A model generated the notes under the pieces. That model worked only from the letters and a program-made list of their open reading frames with translations. It did no database searches and had not been told where the DNA came from. Positions 11,331 through 22,121 of a stretch of DNA of 64,000 nt are shown here, in pieces. Made by a program: the position numbers and the translations under genes. Source of the DNA: Ligula intestinalis (Eukaryota; Platyhelminthes; Cestoda; Diphyllobothriidea; Diphyllobothriidae); contig JAYGXS010000004.1 in NCBI GenBank assembly GCA_036362985.1, forward strand, positions 37,666,100 to 37,730,099, in the 5' to 3' direction. Positions within the stretch are counted from its first letter, which is position 1. Every line of letters begins with the position of its first letter.

Positions 11331-12063
11331 CGAAACCTTGGACGAACTTCTGATAATACAACGCGAGACAGAAGAATATTTAAACTTCCTGGGTCATCTT
11401 GGGTGTCAGCCATGTACATACATGAGAGATCTTGTCTGGGTTTGGCTGTACAATGGAGGCCGATAAGACGCACGCACGAAACAGATGCTGTAACTTGCCC
11501 TTGTCCCTGTATAATACAAGACCAGCGTTCCCTCAGTTGTAATAAGACCTATCGAAAGTGATTTATGTTCTTCAATTGTTTTTCCGTGAACAATCTTCGA
11601 GGTAACTGAGACAGGCTGCCGGTGTAATGAGCAGCCGAAAGGTAGTTGGTGCGTTTGACAGCCCAAAAAGTATCACGCTGAACTGAATAGGACATGCGGG
11701 CTTCAGTAAGCGCGGAACCTGGCAGTGAATCTGTCCTTACACAACAAGGCATAGATGGGAAACTAAAATAGTCGACCTTTAACCGGAAGTGCAATATCGT
11801 GAAAAGAGGTGTTCCCGAGTCCACATCAAATACTACGAAGAAAAAGGTGGACACATGATACGAATCATATACATGATTACGTCGATGACATCCTGCCGGA
11901 TAGGGAGATCATTACAGAACAGAAAACATTCCGCTCTGGCAAAGCAGAAACAAGTCGTGATTTACGCTTATCCCGAAGATCCCTTAAGTATTTTTGAAGA
12001 AAAACACCCAGGCAGCCCTTCTACTAGAACGAAGAATGGCCCTGAGGAACTCGCGCAAAACAA

Positions 12064-15000
12064 TATTTTTCAGCCGGACTGAGGAGGGACATGAAGGAGG
12101 GGATGAACAGGGAGAGACTGAACTGAGTATCAAGGGCGGAATTATAATTCAGATGAAGAAGACTTTTGGGTGGGGTGCACCCGTCACAATGAAGGCTGGA
12201 TCTCGCCATCACGACCAGCAATAAAGGTGAACGGGGCAAAATCGAGTGAAGCCAAGAACATGACGATGATGTGCACGAATGTACTGAGTCTATTTAACAT
12301 ATTGGATAAACTCAAACTCGCTGTGGACCATGTGCAACCTGACTTGATAGCGCTAACTAAAACATGATTAACTGAGCAAATAGCAGATGCAGAATTCGGG
12401 CTGGAAGGATTTAAGCTTATCCATATGGACAGAAAGGTACGCAAGGGTAGGGGAATCGCGATGTCCATACGAGCTGGTATCAACTACGTCCAAGGTAGTT
12501 TGTCATCACACGGGATGAATTCCTGCGAAATAATTAGTTGTAAACTGAGAGTACCAAACCAACCTGACCTCCATATTGCCCTGGTATACAGACCACCAGG
12601 ACAAAGAACAGAAGCGGACGATGTAATTATCTCTGAGTTAAAAGAGATCTGCAAACATGTCCTAATACTTGGAGATTTTAATTCTCCATACATTGATTGG
12701 GATTTAATTCACAGCTCGCGATCATATAACTCATTCGAACGAAAACTACTTCATTTGATAAATGACGAATTTTTTACCCAGCATGTCACAATGGACGCGC
12801 GGTTCCGAAGTGGCAAACAGTGTAGCTGTCTGGATCTCATCATTAGTAGAGATGAAAACTTTATCCTTGGATTGAATACTCAGACCCCTTTTGGCCGAAG
12901 TGATCACTGTGTTCTTGCCTGGGAGTACAGCCATTTTTCGGTACCCATCGCTCGTACAATAAGCGAGAGGAATGTATGGAAAGAAGATTATAATAAGATA
13001 AAAAGGACAACTTAAAGTGACTGAGTGTAGCCCCGCATACGTACCTGACCCGAACAACGCCTGGTCCTTCTTTAGGAACTTAGCTCAGCAACTAGTAGAG
13101 GACTGTTACTCACTTAAGAAAAGCTTGTGCATCTCCCAGCCGGAATGGGTGACACTGAACATAAAAGGCAACTTCAAGAATAAAGGAAGACTGTGGAAAA
13201 AATATGCCCAATATCAACAGCCCGAACACTTCTCAGGATTTAAGAAACAGTGAAATATATGTCGAAGACTACTTCGAAAAGAACAAATGGTCTTTGAAAC
13301 AAAACTAGTCAAGGGAATAGCTAATAACCGAAAAATATTCTTTTCTAACGTGAATAAGGCAAAACGCAATCAAGATCCCATTCCTTGTCTAAAAGATAGT
13401 CAGAGAAACAAGTTTACGGATAACTCAGATAAGGCAAACCTCTTGCCCAATTTCTTTATGTCTGTGTATACCGAGGAGCCGCCTTTTAACGAGAATGTAC
13501 AGCGATATATGGTCCCAGCGGCGCATACAATTAGTACGGCATCGTTTTCAACAGACACAGTAAGGAATGCCATGCGACAACTACAGACCACTAAATCGCC
13601 TGGTCCGGATGGATTATCAACGAAATTTCTGAATGAGCTCGCAGAAAAACTGGCCTCCCCATTTTCGAAGATCTTTGAAAGTTCGATGGAAAGGGGGGCT
13701 CTGTCAACTGACTGGAAGCTGGCCAACGTAACACCTTTTTAAAAAAGAGGAGAGAGAACGTCACCTAATAGCTTTAGACCAGTTAGTCTCACAAGCATGT
13801 GTTACAAACTACTGGAGAAACTAATCAAAACGGAACTAATGCGACATATTGAGGAGAACAACTTGCTAAGGGCAGCGCAACATGGATTCCGAAGTGGCCG
13901 CTCTTGTCTCACAAACCTGCTAACATCCATGGGAAGCTGGACGATATCTTTGAAAATGGGTTCGTCTGTCGATGCGATCTACAATGACTTCAGCAAGGCA
14001 TTCAACAAGATTCCACACAGACGACTTATATTAAAGCGGCATCACATGTGCGTGACTTGAAACATATTTAAATGGTTAGACAACTTTCTAACAGGCAGGC
14101 GTCAGCGTGTTTGCATTGGAGACACCAAAACAGAATGGAAAACCGTATCCAGTGGGGTTTCGCAGGGAAGCTTTCTGGGTCCCATTCTATTTCTGGTATA
14201 TGTGAATGACTGCCTTGACTGCGTCACCTGTGAGAAAGTCATGTTTGCTGATGATCTAAAGATTTAGAAGTCAATTGAAAGCTCAGAGGATGGACAGACC
14301 TTACTAAATGACTTGCATTGCTTGCAAAAGTGGTATGAAAAGTGGCTACTACAGCTCATTTTCAACAAATGCCAAGTAATCCGCTTACGGTCTAGTCGCA
14401 GAAAAGTGATACCATTCGAGTATGACTACTCGATTGAAGGTCACCAACTCGGGCTAGTGAACGAACTACGGGATCAAGGTGTATGCATGATGCCCAACCT
14501 CAAACCGTCAACTCACTGTGCTAAAACCGCAAAGAAGGCTATGGGCATCCTAGGAGCGATCAGAAGGTCCTTCTTCTATTTTGATGATGAGGAACTTTTT
14601 GGGCGTCTTCGGAACATTTGTTCGGCCGATTTTAAAGTATTGCATCCAGGCGTGGTGCCCCTGGATGAAGAAAGATTACGCAATGCTTTAGAAAGTCCAA
14701 AGACGGGCGACCAAGCTAGTCAGCAGCCTAGGAGGTTTCCCATATGAAGGTCGTCTAGAAAGGCTCAATCTTTTTCCTCTATTTTGTAGGCAATACAGAG
14801 GAGCTATGACTATGGTGTTTAAACTCGTCAGGGGAGTAGATTGTGCTCTTCAGATGGCTGCCTTCTTTAAATTCGCACAAAGAATAAATATACGCGGTCA
14901 TCCGTACAAACTTAAGAAATACCATGCCAAATTCGAAGTGCGGGCCAACTTCCTCGCCCACCGCGTCATTTAATAATGGAATAAACTTCCTTCTTCAGTT

Positions 15001-15110
15001 GTTCTTGCTGAAAGCGTCGACGCATTTAAAAGAAGGCTTGATCTTATTTTGCTTGCTGGTCATAAATTTGGCAGACAACAACGATTTATGTAATATATAT
15101 ATATATATGA
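12064..15110 (+). mobile_element. Nearly full-length CR1-like LINE
   Basis: Domains run in order. At 12170-13013 is an endonuclease/exonuclease/phosphatase-type endonuclease (PDLIALTKT, then LILGDFNSPYIDWD, then RSDHCVLAWEY). At 13017-14747 is the RT in a single frame: TTKSPGPDGLSTKFLNELAE, DFSKAFNKIPHR, GVSQGSFLGPILF, and FADDLKI as the catalytic motif. At 14740-15060 is the C-terminal tail (ATKLVSSLGGFPYEGRLERL, INIRGHPYK, WNKLPSSVV). The copy is interrupted only by isolated stops (about 12365, 13251, 13740, 14058, 14266) and frame shifts near 13015 and 14690. It ends in a short TA run near 15095-15110. It is the best preserved CR1-like copy here. Confidence 0.9.
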
Positions 15111-15189
15111 TCTGACAGCATCTATCTGTAAATAGGGTTTCAATGGCTCTGCCTATTTTCCTTACATAATCCTGAAATATAAGATCTCT

Positions 15190-16510
15190 AAGATCTTCGA
15201 GGCTGCGGGAAGTGTCTTTATTGGCCTAAAGTCGTCAAATGACGTCGGTTAGCCATGCTTGGGAATAGAAATTATGTGTTATTCCTTCCACAATGAAGGT
15301 TAGGTTCCGCTCTGGAAAGCAAAAAAACTTAGACAGAATAGACGGAAAGATATTATTCGCTGCAGCTTTCAGAAGGCTAACTGTGACGCCATCTGATCTT
15401 GGACTATAAGATGGACAAAAATGACGAATGGCTAGAGTCACGTCCAAGAAGGTAAATTTTATGGTTTCGAGGACGGCACCCGTCTAAGCCCGGGGTGTCG
15501 TAAGCGCGGCGACCGAGTTATCACAAAACGTTCTGGTTAGGAACGCATTGAAGCCATCAGCGGTCAGCTTAGCGTCAACTTTGGGGTTTTTTAAGGCTTC
15601 TTGAATTATGGGATGTTGCTCTTTTCTCTGCGCTTCGACTGTGCGCAAAAAGAGTTTCGACACATTAAGGGAAGGGTTTTCAGCAAAGGTAGCCTCATTG
15701 GCTTTCTGCTTTTCTTCGGAGAGCTTCTTAGCCTGCTCAAAAATCATTAAGATCAAGGGCAGAATGGAAGTCTCATTTTGTTGATGCAAACGACAAGACA
15801 GTCTGCGCAGCCTACGGCAGCAAGACAGAATAAGGTACACTTCATCCTTGACGTGTATTATTTACTTACGGGGGACAAAATGGAGGATGAGTGGATCCAG
15901 CAGTTTGTACAGTGCATCGGTACAAACATTTACATCCAAACATTGGAAAAATTCAGACCAGTCGAAGGCATTTAGGTGAGTCAGTAATTCCTCTGTATTT
16001 GCTGATCAGAAGTCATAAAAAAACTATATTTTGGGAAAACTTTTCGTCCGCCTCCAGTTCTAGTGTAGTAACAACTGTGAGATAGCTTGAACCCCACAGT
16101 GCGTCTATAGATGACACTGAAATTGGTTCGCGTCCCCTTCAGAAAATTTAGTCCAGTATGTTTGCTCCTCGGGTTGGAAAATCGACTACCTGATCCCACA
16201 TGCCGATATCTTATGCCTCAAAATAGTTCTCAAACTTTGAAGGACCGGAGGGTGAAAACCATTGCATGTCAGGAAGCCTGAAGTCACCTGCAATCAAGCA
16301 ATAATTCAGATTCAAGTCGGCAGTGGCCTGGGCGGTTGATGAAAACCAGAGTCTGGAGTAGGGGAATCTTATTAAGCAAAGGTCTGGCACTTAAAACGAT
16401 CAATTTAAAAGGGCATGTCTTTGGTTTTCGCGGCGATATAGCTAGCCCGTCACTGTTAACGACTTCGACCAGAGAAATGCCCTTTTGACTTGAACTTTTT
16501 GTCCCTTTCT
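15190..16510 (-). mobile_element. CR1-like LINE fragment: endonuclease end to RT start
   Basis: On the minus strand, about 16480-16240 reads LIVLSARPLLNK, then FINRPG, then (shifted frame) IAGDFRLPDMQWF, which is the G-D-F-N-x-P-x-x-x-W endonuclease motif with N changed to R. At 15840-15490 is the lysine- and glutamate-rich connector (EKQKANEATFAENPSLN, FNAFLTRTF). At 15447-15235 is the RT start, YSPRSDGVTVSLLKAAANN. The RT catalytic core is absent. It lies on the opposite strand just after the LINE ending at 15110. Confidence 0.7.
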
Positions 16511-16639
16511 TATTTTGAGATTTTTCTCAGGCAGAACTTAGGGAGGAACCATGACCCTGGATTATATGAAACGCCCAGAGCAGGCTTTACTTCAGGTATC
16601 TAACAGAAATTTGTCCCGGTACTGTAAGTTCATAAGACC

Positions 16640-16822
16640 GTGGCCCTCCCTTATGCCTGTCGGAGGAGGTCCACATTGTGTTTTTTTCATCCACGTCGTC
16701 CAAATTGGCATTCCATAGTCCATATACAGTCTCATGAAGACGCCGAATGGGCTTACGAAGAGGTCAAGGGGAAGTTTTTCAACGCACGTTTTATCAAGTG
16801 CAGCGTACTAGATGCCTTCTAA
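16640..16822 (+). pseudogene. Short frame with weak resemblance to the end of an RNA-recognition motif
   Basis: The 60-codon frame ends EDAEWAYEEVKGKFFNARFI, a pattern like the last helix and strand of an RRM (A-x-x-A-x-x-x-L-x-G-x-x-F-x-G-R-x-I). No other part of an RRM and no splice context is convincing. It may be a retropseudogene scrap or chance. Low confidence. Confidence 0.2.
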
Positions 16823-17062
16823 ACCATCTTTTTACAGCGCTCTGATGGCATCAAATTCGCAATTGTCAACATGCTCATACATCTATGCGTTTCCACCTCT
16901 TCCAGTCCGGTTCTATTTATAAAATACTCGTCTCTGCGATACTTCGCGACCGGGCCATACACCTCGAGCGATTAACCTAAAAAAGCGACGTTTACGACCA
17001 GACAATCGGCTTGTTCATATCCTTGAAACACCAGCCTCTCCAGGCCTCGCCATGCCCCGTGG

Positions 17063-17680
17063 GCATGGTGGGGCTCAGGCGGCACAAGCCATCACTTTGG
17101 CCCCGGATGGCCCCACCGTGCAAAACATTTTCGCAGGTGGGCGCCTATTTTCGCTTAATTGGCCATTTAATTTGGCAATCGAACAAGTGGCAGGACAGCC
17201 ACTTCAATAATCAGTAAACTATACGTATAGAAACCTTATAGCGCCTCAACACTCTTCTTGATAATTTTCAAATTTGGCTCCCGAGCTACGGCCACTGAAT
17301 ATTCATGGTATAGAAACCTTATAGGGCCTTAGCACTTTTCTTGAATATTTTAAAATTTTGCTCCCGAGCTGCGGCCACTGAATATTCATGGTTGTCGACT
17401 ACAATGAATATTAATGGGGCCAATTTCCACCTGGCCCACTCAGAGCCCCTTCACTCAATATAATTGCTAAAATTAGCTTAAAGATCAACTTTATCCACCA
17501 AATCTTTTAAAGTTTGGTTAACTTTTCGTCTCTGATCCCTGTAGTATACAGATGTACAGCCGGGCTAGCAATATCGCGGTAATAGGCGTCTCCTGTGAAA
17601 TGTATTGCACGGGGGAGGGTGCCAGCCGAGGCCAAAGTGATGACTTGCCACGCCTGAGCTGCGCCTGAGCCCCACCATGC
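17063..17680. repeat. Foldback structure with about 90-bp inverted arms
   Basis: Arm 1 (17063-17150) is the reverse complement of arm 2 (17581-17680), with scattered substitutions and an 11-bp duplication in arm 2. Shared blocks include gcatggtggggctcagg, atcactttggcc and gcgcctatt (with one change). Between the arms are a tandem repeat (17226-17391) and AT-rich sequence. No coding region is present. It fits a non-autonomous foldback or MITE-like element; terminal duplications were not identified. Confidence 0.7.
17226..17391. repeat. Tandem duplication, 83-bp unit, two copies
   Basis: Unit 1 (17226-17308) and unit 2 (17309-17391) both start tatagaaaccttatag and end gccactgaatattcatgg, with around ten differences between them. 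Confidence 0.9.
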
Positions 17681-17770
17681 TCCAGGTACCATATGTACTA
17701 AAATAAGCTTAAAGATCACTTTTATCCACCAAATATTATAAATGTTGGTTTACTTTTCTTCTTTGATCCC
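17473..17770. repeat. Pair of dispersed direct repeats flanking the right foldback arm
   Basis: 17473-17540 and 17704-17770 share agcttaaagatca, ttatccaccaaat and tgatccct in the same order. They bracket arm 2 of the foldback structure, so they may mark the ends of an insertion. Confidence 0.65.
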
Positions 17771-17879
17771 TCAAATATCCAGATGTTCACCAGGAAATAA
17801 CTTCTGGAATAATAATTGGCCTTAATTAAATTCTGATGGGACCATCCCCTCCTGGCCCCTTCTTAGTCCCTTCAGAGCC

Positions 17880-18300
17880 GGCGGGGCCATGTGTTTCAAG
17901 GGTATCGATTTTAACCCCATTGCACACAGGCCGGAAGCAACCATAAGGCGTCAGCTCATGAAACCGAAAGATCCCCTGCCACGGCAAGAAAAATCTGGAC
18001 TCGTCTACAGGATCTGGTGCAGTTGCGGACCAAACAAGTATGCCGGAGAAACTGGCAGGCTTCTCAAGGCACGAATTGCCAAACATGCGGCAGCAGTGCG
18101 GCGAAATTATGCCAATTATCAAATTGCGGCTCATTCGACGAGACCCGGCCATACAGTCAAATTTGATGGGGGTGAAATTCTCGCAAGAGGTGACAATCGA
18201 GTGAGCAGAGCATTACTTGAGTTATGGTTCACGAGCCCCCAATCCATCAACAAGTGCAACGACTTGGAAATCCATATTCGGTACTGAAACTAAATTCGGC
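17880..18300 (+). mobile_element. Penelope-like element 3' end with GIY-YIG domain
   Basis: The 132-codon frame 17889-18287 reads GIDFNPIAHRPEATIRRQLM, then KPKDPLPRQEKSGLVYRI, then KYAGETGRLLKARIAKH. The GIY-YIG core (here V-Y-R-I and Y-A-G-E-T-G-R) and the downstream histidine are kept and the frame is open. The RT is missing upstream, so this is a 5'-truncated copy. Sequence after the stop (to about 18480) matches that downstream of the minus-strand copy at 1990-2885. A hammerhead motif follows at 18498. Confidence 0.9.
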
Positions 18301-18497
18301 CAAAGCAAATGGCCTATTGCTTAGCAGACGCGCCAATCCATCATCTTATGCCAACACCGCAAGGCCAGATGGTCATGGCTGACGCAACGAATCAAAACAC
18401 ACCCAGGGCATTTATCGATTTTTGTATACGTTTAAATTTTACGGCAGAAGCCTATGCATACACAATCTGTTTCTGCTACTGTTCTGTGAGAGTGTTT

Positions 18498-18531
18498 CTG
18501 AAGATAAATCCGTGATGGATTTAAAAACATC
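18498..18531 (+). ncRNA. Decayed hammerhead ribozyme motif of a Penelope-like element
   Basis: The plus-strand core is CTGAAGA, a perfect stem II of TAAATCC and GGATTTA, then AAAAC followed by ATC. Compared with the canonical GAAAC and GTC, G12 has become A and the cleavage triplet GTC has become ATC, both G-to-A changes. Stem I (GTTT with AGGC) can still form through G-U pairs. It lies on the same strand, about 210 bp after the GIY-YIG stop codon. Confidence 0.65.
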
Positions 18532-18652
18532 AGGCAAATAAACATATTGTCCTAGCGATCGAATCGTCCTCTACCTCATTGCTTCGTCAGCACACCTAAC
18601 TTCAGCTCATAGTTTTATGCTGTCTGCAAACATGAGAGCTGCACAGTGCAAG

Positions 18653-18991
18653 TCACTGCGGCAGTCGTTTGCGCAGGCTAAGACGAATAGCAAGTTCAAA
18701 ACAGAACCCTGTGTTACTTTTGCCCATTCCGAGTTTGAAATTCCAACAATGACCCTCTCTTCTCATCCATTCAAATATTCTTCCTGAGATTTCCACGTCC
18801 CGAATCGTCTGTAAAGGAAGACTGCGGTAGGCTATAAACGGCTTCCTTGGAGCCGAAAAAGTTAGGTTTTCTGGTGAGGCTGCACAATAGTAAAACAAGC
18901 TACTCAGGTAGTTATCTTGGTCTATAGACCTCAAGTAATTAACGAAAAAGAATGATCCTAATAGTCTTGTTGGTCTGCCGGCTTTCTTCAA
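18653..18991 (-). other. 112-codon open frame, unrecognised
   Basis: An ATG-initiated minus-strand frame. I recognise no domain. It contains an Arg- and Trp-containing stretch (ISGRIFEWMRREGHCW). No splice context is evident and nothing nearby suggests a function. It may be chance or part of an unclassified repeat. Confidence 0.2.
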
Positions 18992-19250
18992 GGATTCATC
19001 TTTTTTTGTAACGGCCAGATGCCAACCAAATATGAATATCAGTTACCATGCAATATTTCATCCAAAGCCCGTAAGTTGTGAACACCATATGCCAGAAACT
19101 TAACTAGAAAATGTAGCCGATAATAAGCCAGGATTATGAATAAAACAATTTCATTGATTTTATGATATTCGATGTATGTAATTTGTCAGAAGCTGAAAAG
19201 TCTTCAAGCGGTGAAGTAAAGATTTCTTTGATTTTTTCTCAGTTCTGTAG

Positions 19251-19532
19251 TCAGCTTATATTTTCAAGCAAGACAGATTGATAAATTTTTGAAGTTTCCC
19301 GGTCTTGGTTTAATTGATAGCGATAAAGATGCCGAGAGTCATATGAGTGTTTATCAACTTCAAACGAACGAGATTGGTATTCTACTGATGTGAGAGCAAT
19401 TGCTGTTTTATCGATTTCTGTTATTCTTGGGCAAAATTGGGCATTTGAGATCGTCAATGTGCTGATTTCTCCGTTTCTCATTTTCTTTGTTTTTATTCCG
19501 TCAGTTACAGGTACAATAGAGACATGTAACAT
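19251..19532 (-). other. 93-codon open frame, unrecognised
   Basis: An ATG-initiated minus-strand frame in AT-rich sequence, ending in TGA. Its composition is protein-like (balanced Glu, Lys, Asp, Ser, Thr), with SVEYQSRSFEVDKHSYDSRH in the middle. No family is recognised. It begins about 110 bp from a LINE fragment on the other strand. It could be an exon or a relic of an unclassified element. Confidence 0.25.
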
Positions 19533-19639
19533 TAAAAAATCAGATAAAAAATTTAAAAGTGCGCTTCTATTTAAAATCTAAGATACTATAAAGGCATGTG
19601 TATTAAGGAAATCAGAGGACTTGTGTTATTTTATCAATT

Positions 19640-20900
19640 ACTGCATTTATTTTCTGAACTAAATTCATCTATGCTAGCCGACGATATACTACACTCTGAA
19701 ATTCGAATTGATGGATATCAATTGCTAAGACGTAACCGAACAAAAATAAGAAGCTGTAGAGTTGCCCTGTATGTCAGTATACAGTTGACTTTATCTTGGT
19801 AGAAAAAGTATCAAATGACCATGACCTGGAGATTCTGCAGTGTTATCTATTCGAACCCAAAGCATAGGATGTTACCGTCACCGTTGTAAACAGGCCCCAA
19901 ATCATCCTGTGGACAAAGATCAACTATTAATCGGTTAAAATTGCGAGGAGAGTCAGAGGCAAGGCAGTATTATTGTAGTAGACTTAAATGCTCTCCTGAT
20001 TACCTTAGATCTTATCATAAGTAAGGGTCCTAGGAAAAGATTCAATCAAATGATATTGGACAGGATACTTAGTGAATTCTTGTTTCAACATGTACGAAAC
20101 ATGAATCGAGCGTGTGGAACCGAGGGATCTCGTTGTCTGGATCTATGTTTTACCAAAGCGAGAAAAGTGTTGATGAAATAAATGTAGGCCCACCCCTAGG
20201 TACTTCTGATTATATGACATTGATATCAAAATCAGCACTCGTAGATGCCCCGAACGAACCTCAAAGCCTCAAAGAAAAGTCCGGCGGGTAAATTTGAGGC
20301 AATAAAGTTGACGATAAGATGCATAAGATGGACCGAATTATTCCGGTGGAAGGTCAATGAATGTTGGAATACTTTTAAAACGTATAAATAAAAACCCCAT
20401 TGAACTGTGCTCTCCTCTCAAAAATATTCGACCGGCAACAGACAAAATGTTTGAAAAAAGCGGTAAAAAGATATGAGAAGAAAGCGAAAGTCGTCAAAAT
20501 TATTTCCACAGACACACAAGATCACATCTTGAATACGGAATTCCAGTTTGAACACCGTAGCTGGAAAAAGACGCAAACCTTCTTGAACGAGTGCAACGGA
20601 GGGCGACAAAAATGGTCGATGGTCTAAAAAACATACCATATCAGGAGAGATGGATCAAGCTTCACCTTTTTCTGTTGTCCTACAGACACTTAAAGTGCAG
20701 CCTGCTGTGAAAATTGCGGATAATTCGGGCTATCTTTCCTCCTTAAAATTGGAGGATTTTTTTCGAAACAGTCAACAAACTCACATGCGAGGCCATCCTA
20801 ACAAGGTTATAAACAAACGCACTCGATTGGACCTCAGAAAGCTTTTCTTTAGCCAACGAATGGTCCCACCTTGAAACTTCCTACAAGGCATTTGATCGCG
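19640..20900 (+). mobile_element. CR1-like LINE with internal deletion of the RT
   Basis: At 19670-19800 it reads ILHSEIRIDGYQLLRRNRTK (endonuclease N-terminal part). At about 20035-20170 it reads RFNQMILDRILSEFLFQHVR, CGTEGSRCLDLCFTKAR, the end of the endonuclease. By about 20590 it reads ERVQRRATKMVDGLKNIPYQ and then the tail HMRGHPNKVINKRTRLDLRK. The whole RT is absent, so the copy has an internal deletion of roughly 1.5 kb. The tail is the same subfamily as 10180-10480. Confidence 0.75.
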
Positions 20901-21084
20901 TTCCACATCAGCGCATGAAAAAATGACCGGTAATCATTGTTGAATATTTCACTGTATTTATGCATTCCTGAACTGTTTTAATGGAGTTTATAGGGACTTC
21001 GGACATTTACTCAGAATATACAGACTGATACGGACTGTTTGTTTTCCAGTCTCCCTTTCTGCAAAGCCTGAGGTAAAATACAGT

Positions 21085-22121
21085 AACGTCGATTTTTCTA
21101 GCGCAAACCATGAACTCATAAATGAATTCGTAAGTACTCTAGATTGGCATACTATTTTTTCAACTAATGATCCAATCTTTTACAAAAGCTTACGGAAAAA
21201 ACTCAGACTTTTATCCCACTTAAGCCTATTAAATCATATTCAGCTTCCTCTACCGTTCCACATTTTCTCCAAAATAGACATAAAAAATACGGAAGCAACT
21301 TAAGGATCCGTCTAAAAGCTCTTTGTCTGTTCACTTTAGGATAGCGCAAATATTTGAATGAGCGCTAAAAATAAAGGGTTGCACGAGATAGGCATAGAGA
21401 GTCCCTGGCACTAAATGATGCTAACTCTTCCAAATCCGTTGCTCAAGTCTTCCGTTTTCGGTCATCCTCTAAGCTTCAGAAAGTCATTCCGCCTTTACTC
21501 GATAGTAGTAATCATTTTGTTACAGAGGATTTGGCCAAAGCAGAAATTTTGAATTCTTTGTTCGCCAAGTTCTTTAAAATTGAGATTTGTCCAACACCCG
21601 AAATACTTCTGATGTGTGATGCAAATCTCACGTCAATTGATTTCTCACCTACAAGTATTCATAAAGAAATAACTCGTCTCAAAAATTAACATTCAGTCGG
21701 GATGGATAACAATCCAAACTCATTTATTAAGCAATTAAGAGATTTTCCTCCTTTACTAAGCAAATTATTTACAATATTTCGCGAAAACGTTTTTTTTCCT
21801 GATTCTTGGAAAACTTATATTGTAATTCCAGTTTTTAAATCTGGTTCCAGATCTGATATTAAAAATTATCGCGGTGTACATAGGACACTTTCTCTAGCTA
21901 AACTGTTTGAAAAATTAATCGCCAATAAAATTACAGATTTTTGCATAAGCAATCAAATATTAAATATATCCCAGCATGGTTTTTTACCACACCGATCTTG
22001 TGAAACATATCATCTGTCTTTTCTTAATCTACTCACTTCTCTTCGTAGCGATCATTTATCTGTGGTAGTCATCTTTTTTGATCTTTGTCAGGCATTTGAT
22101 AAAGTACCTCATAGGAGATGA
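21085..22121 (+). mobile_element. CR1-like LINE fragment ending at RT motif A
   Basis: The connector (about 21100-21320) is shared with 3460-3780. At 21400-21700 is a decayed pre-RT region. At 21702-22121 is a 139-codon open RT frame: WKTYIVIPVFKSGSRSDIKN, ISQHGFLPHRSCETYH, and FFDLCQAFDKVPHRR (motif A). The frame stops exactly where sequence of a different LINE on the opposite strand begins (22122). Confidence 0.85.

Noticed and set aside
11406..11854. Overlapping minus-strand open frames upstream of the Gypsy RNase H as a continuation of its pol gene.
   Set aside because: I could not find RT motifs in any frame there, so the Gypsy call was limited to 10847-11330.
11800..12000. A plus-strand YVDDIL motif that could suggest a Copia-type RT.
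   Set aside because: No other Copia RT block is found around it and the neighbouring Gypsy relic is on the other strand; a single six-residue match is not enough.
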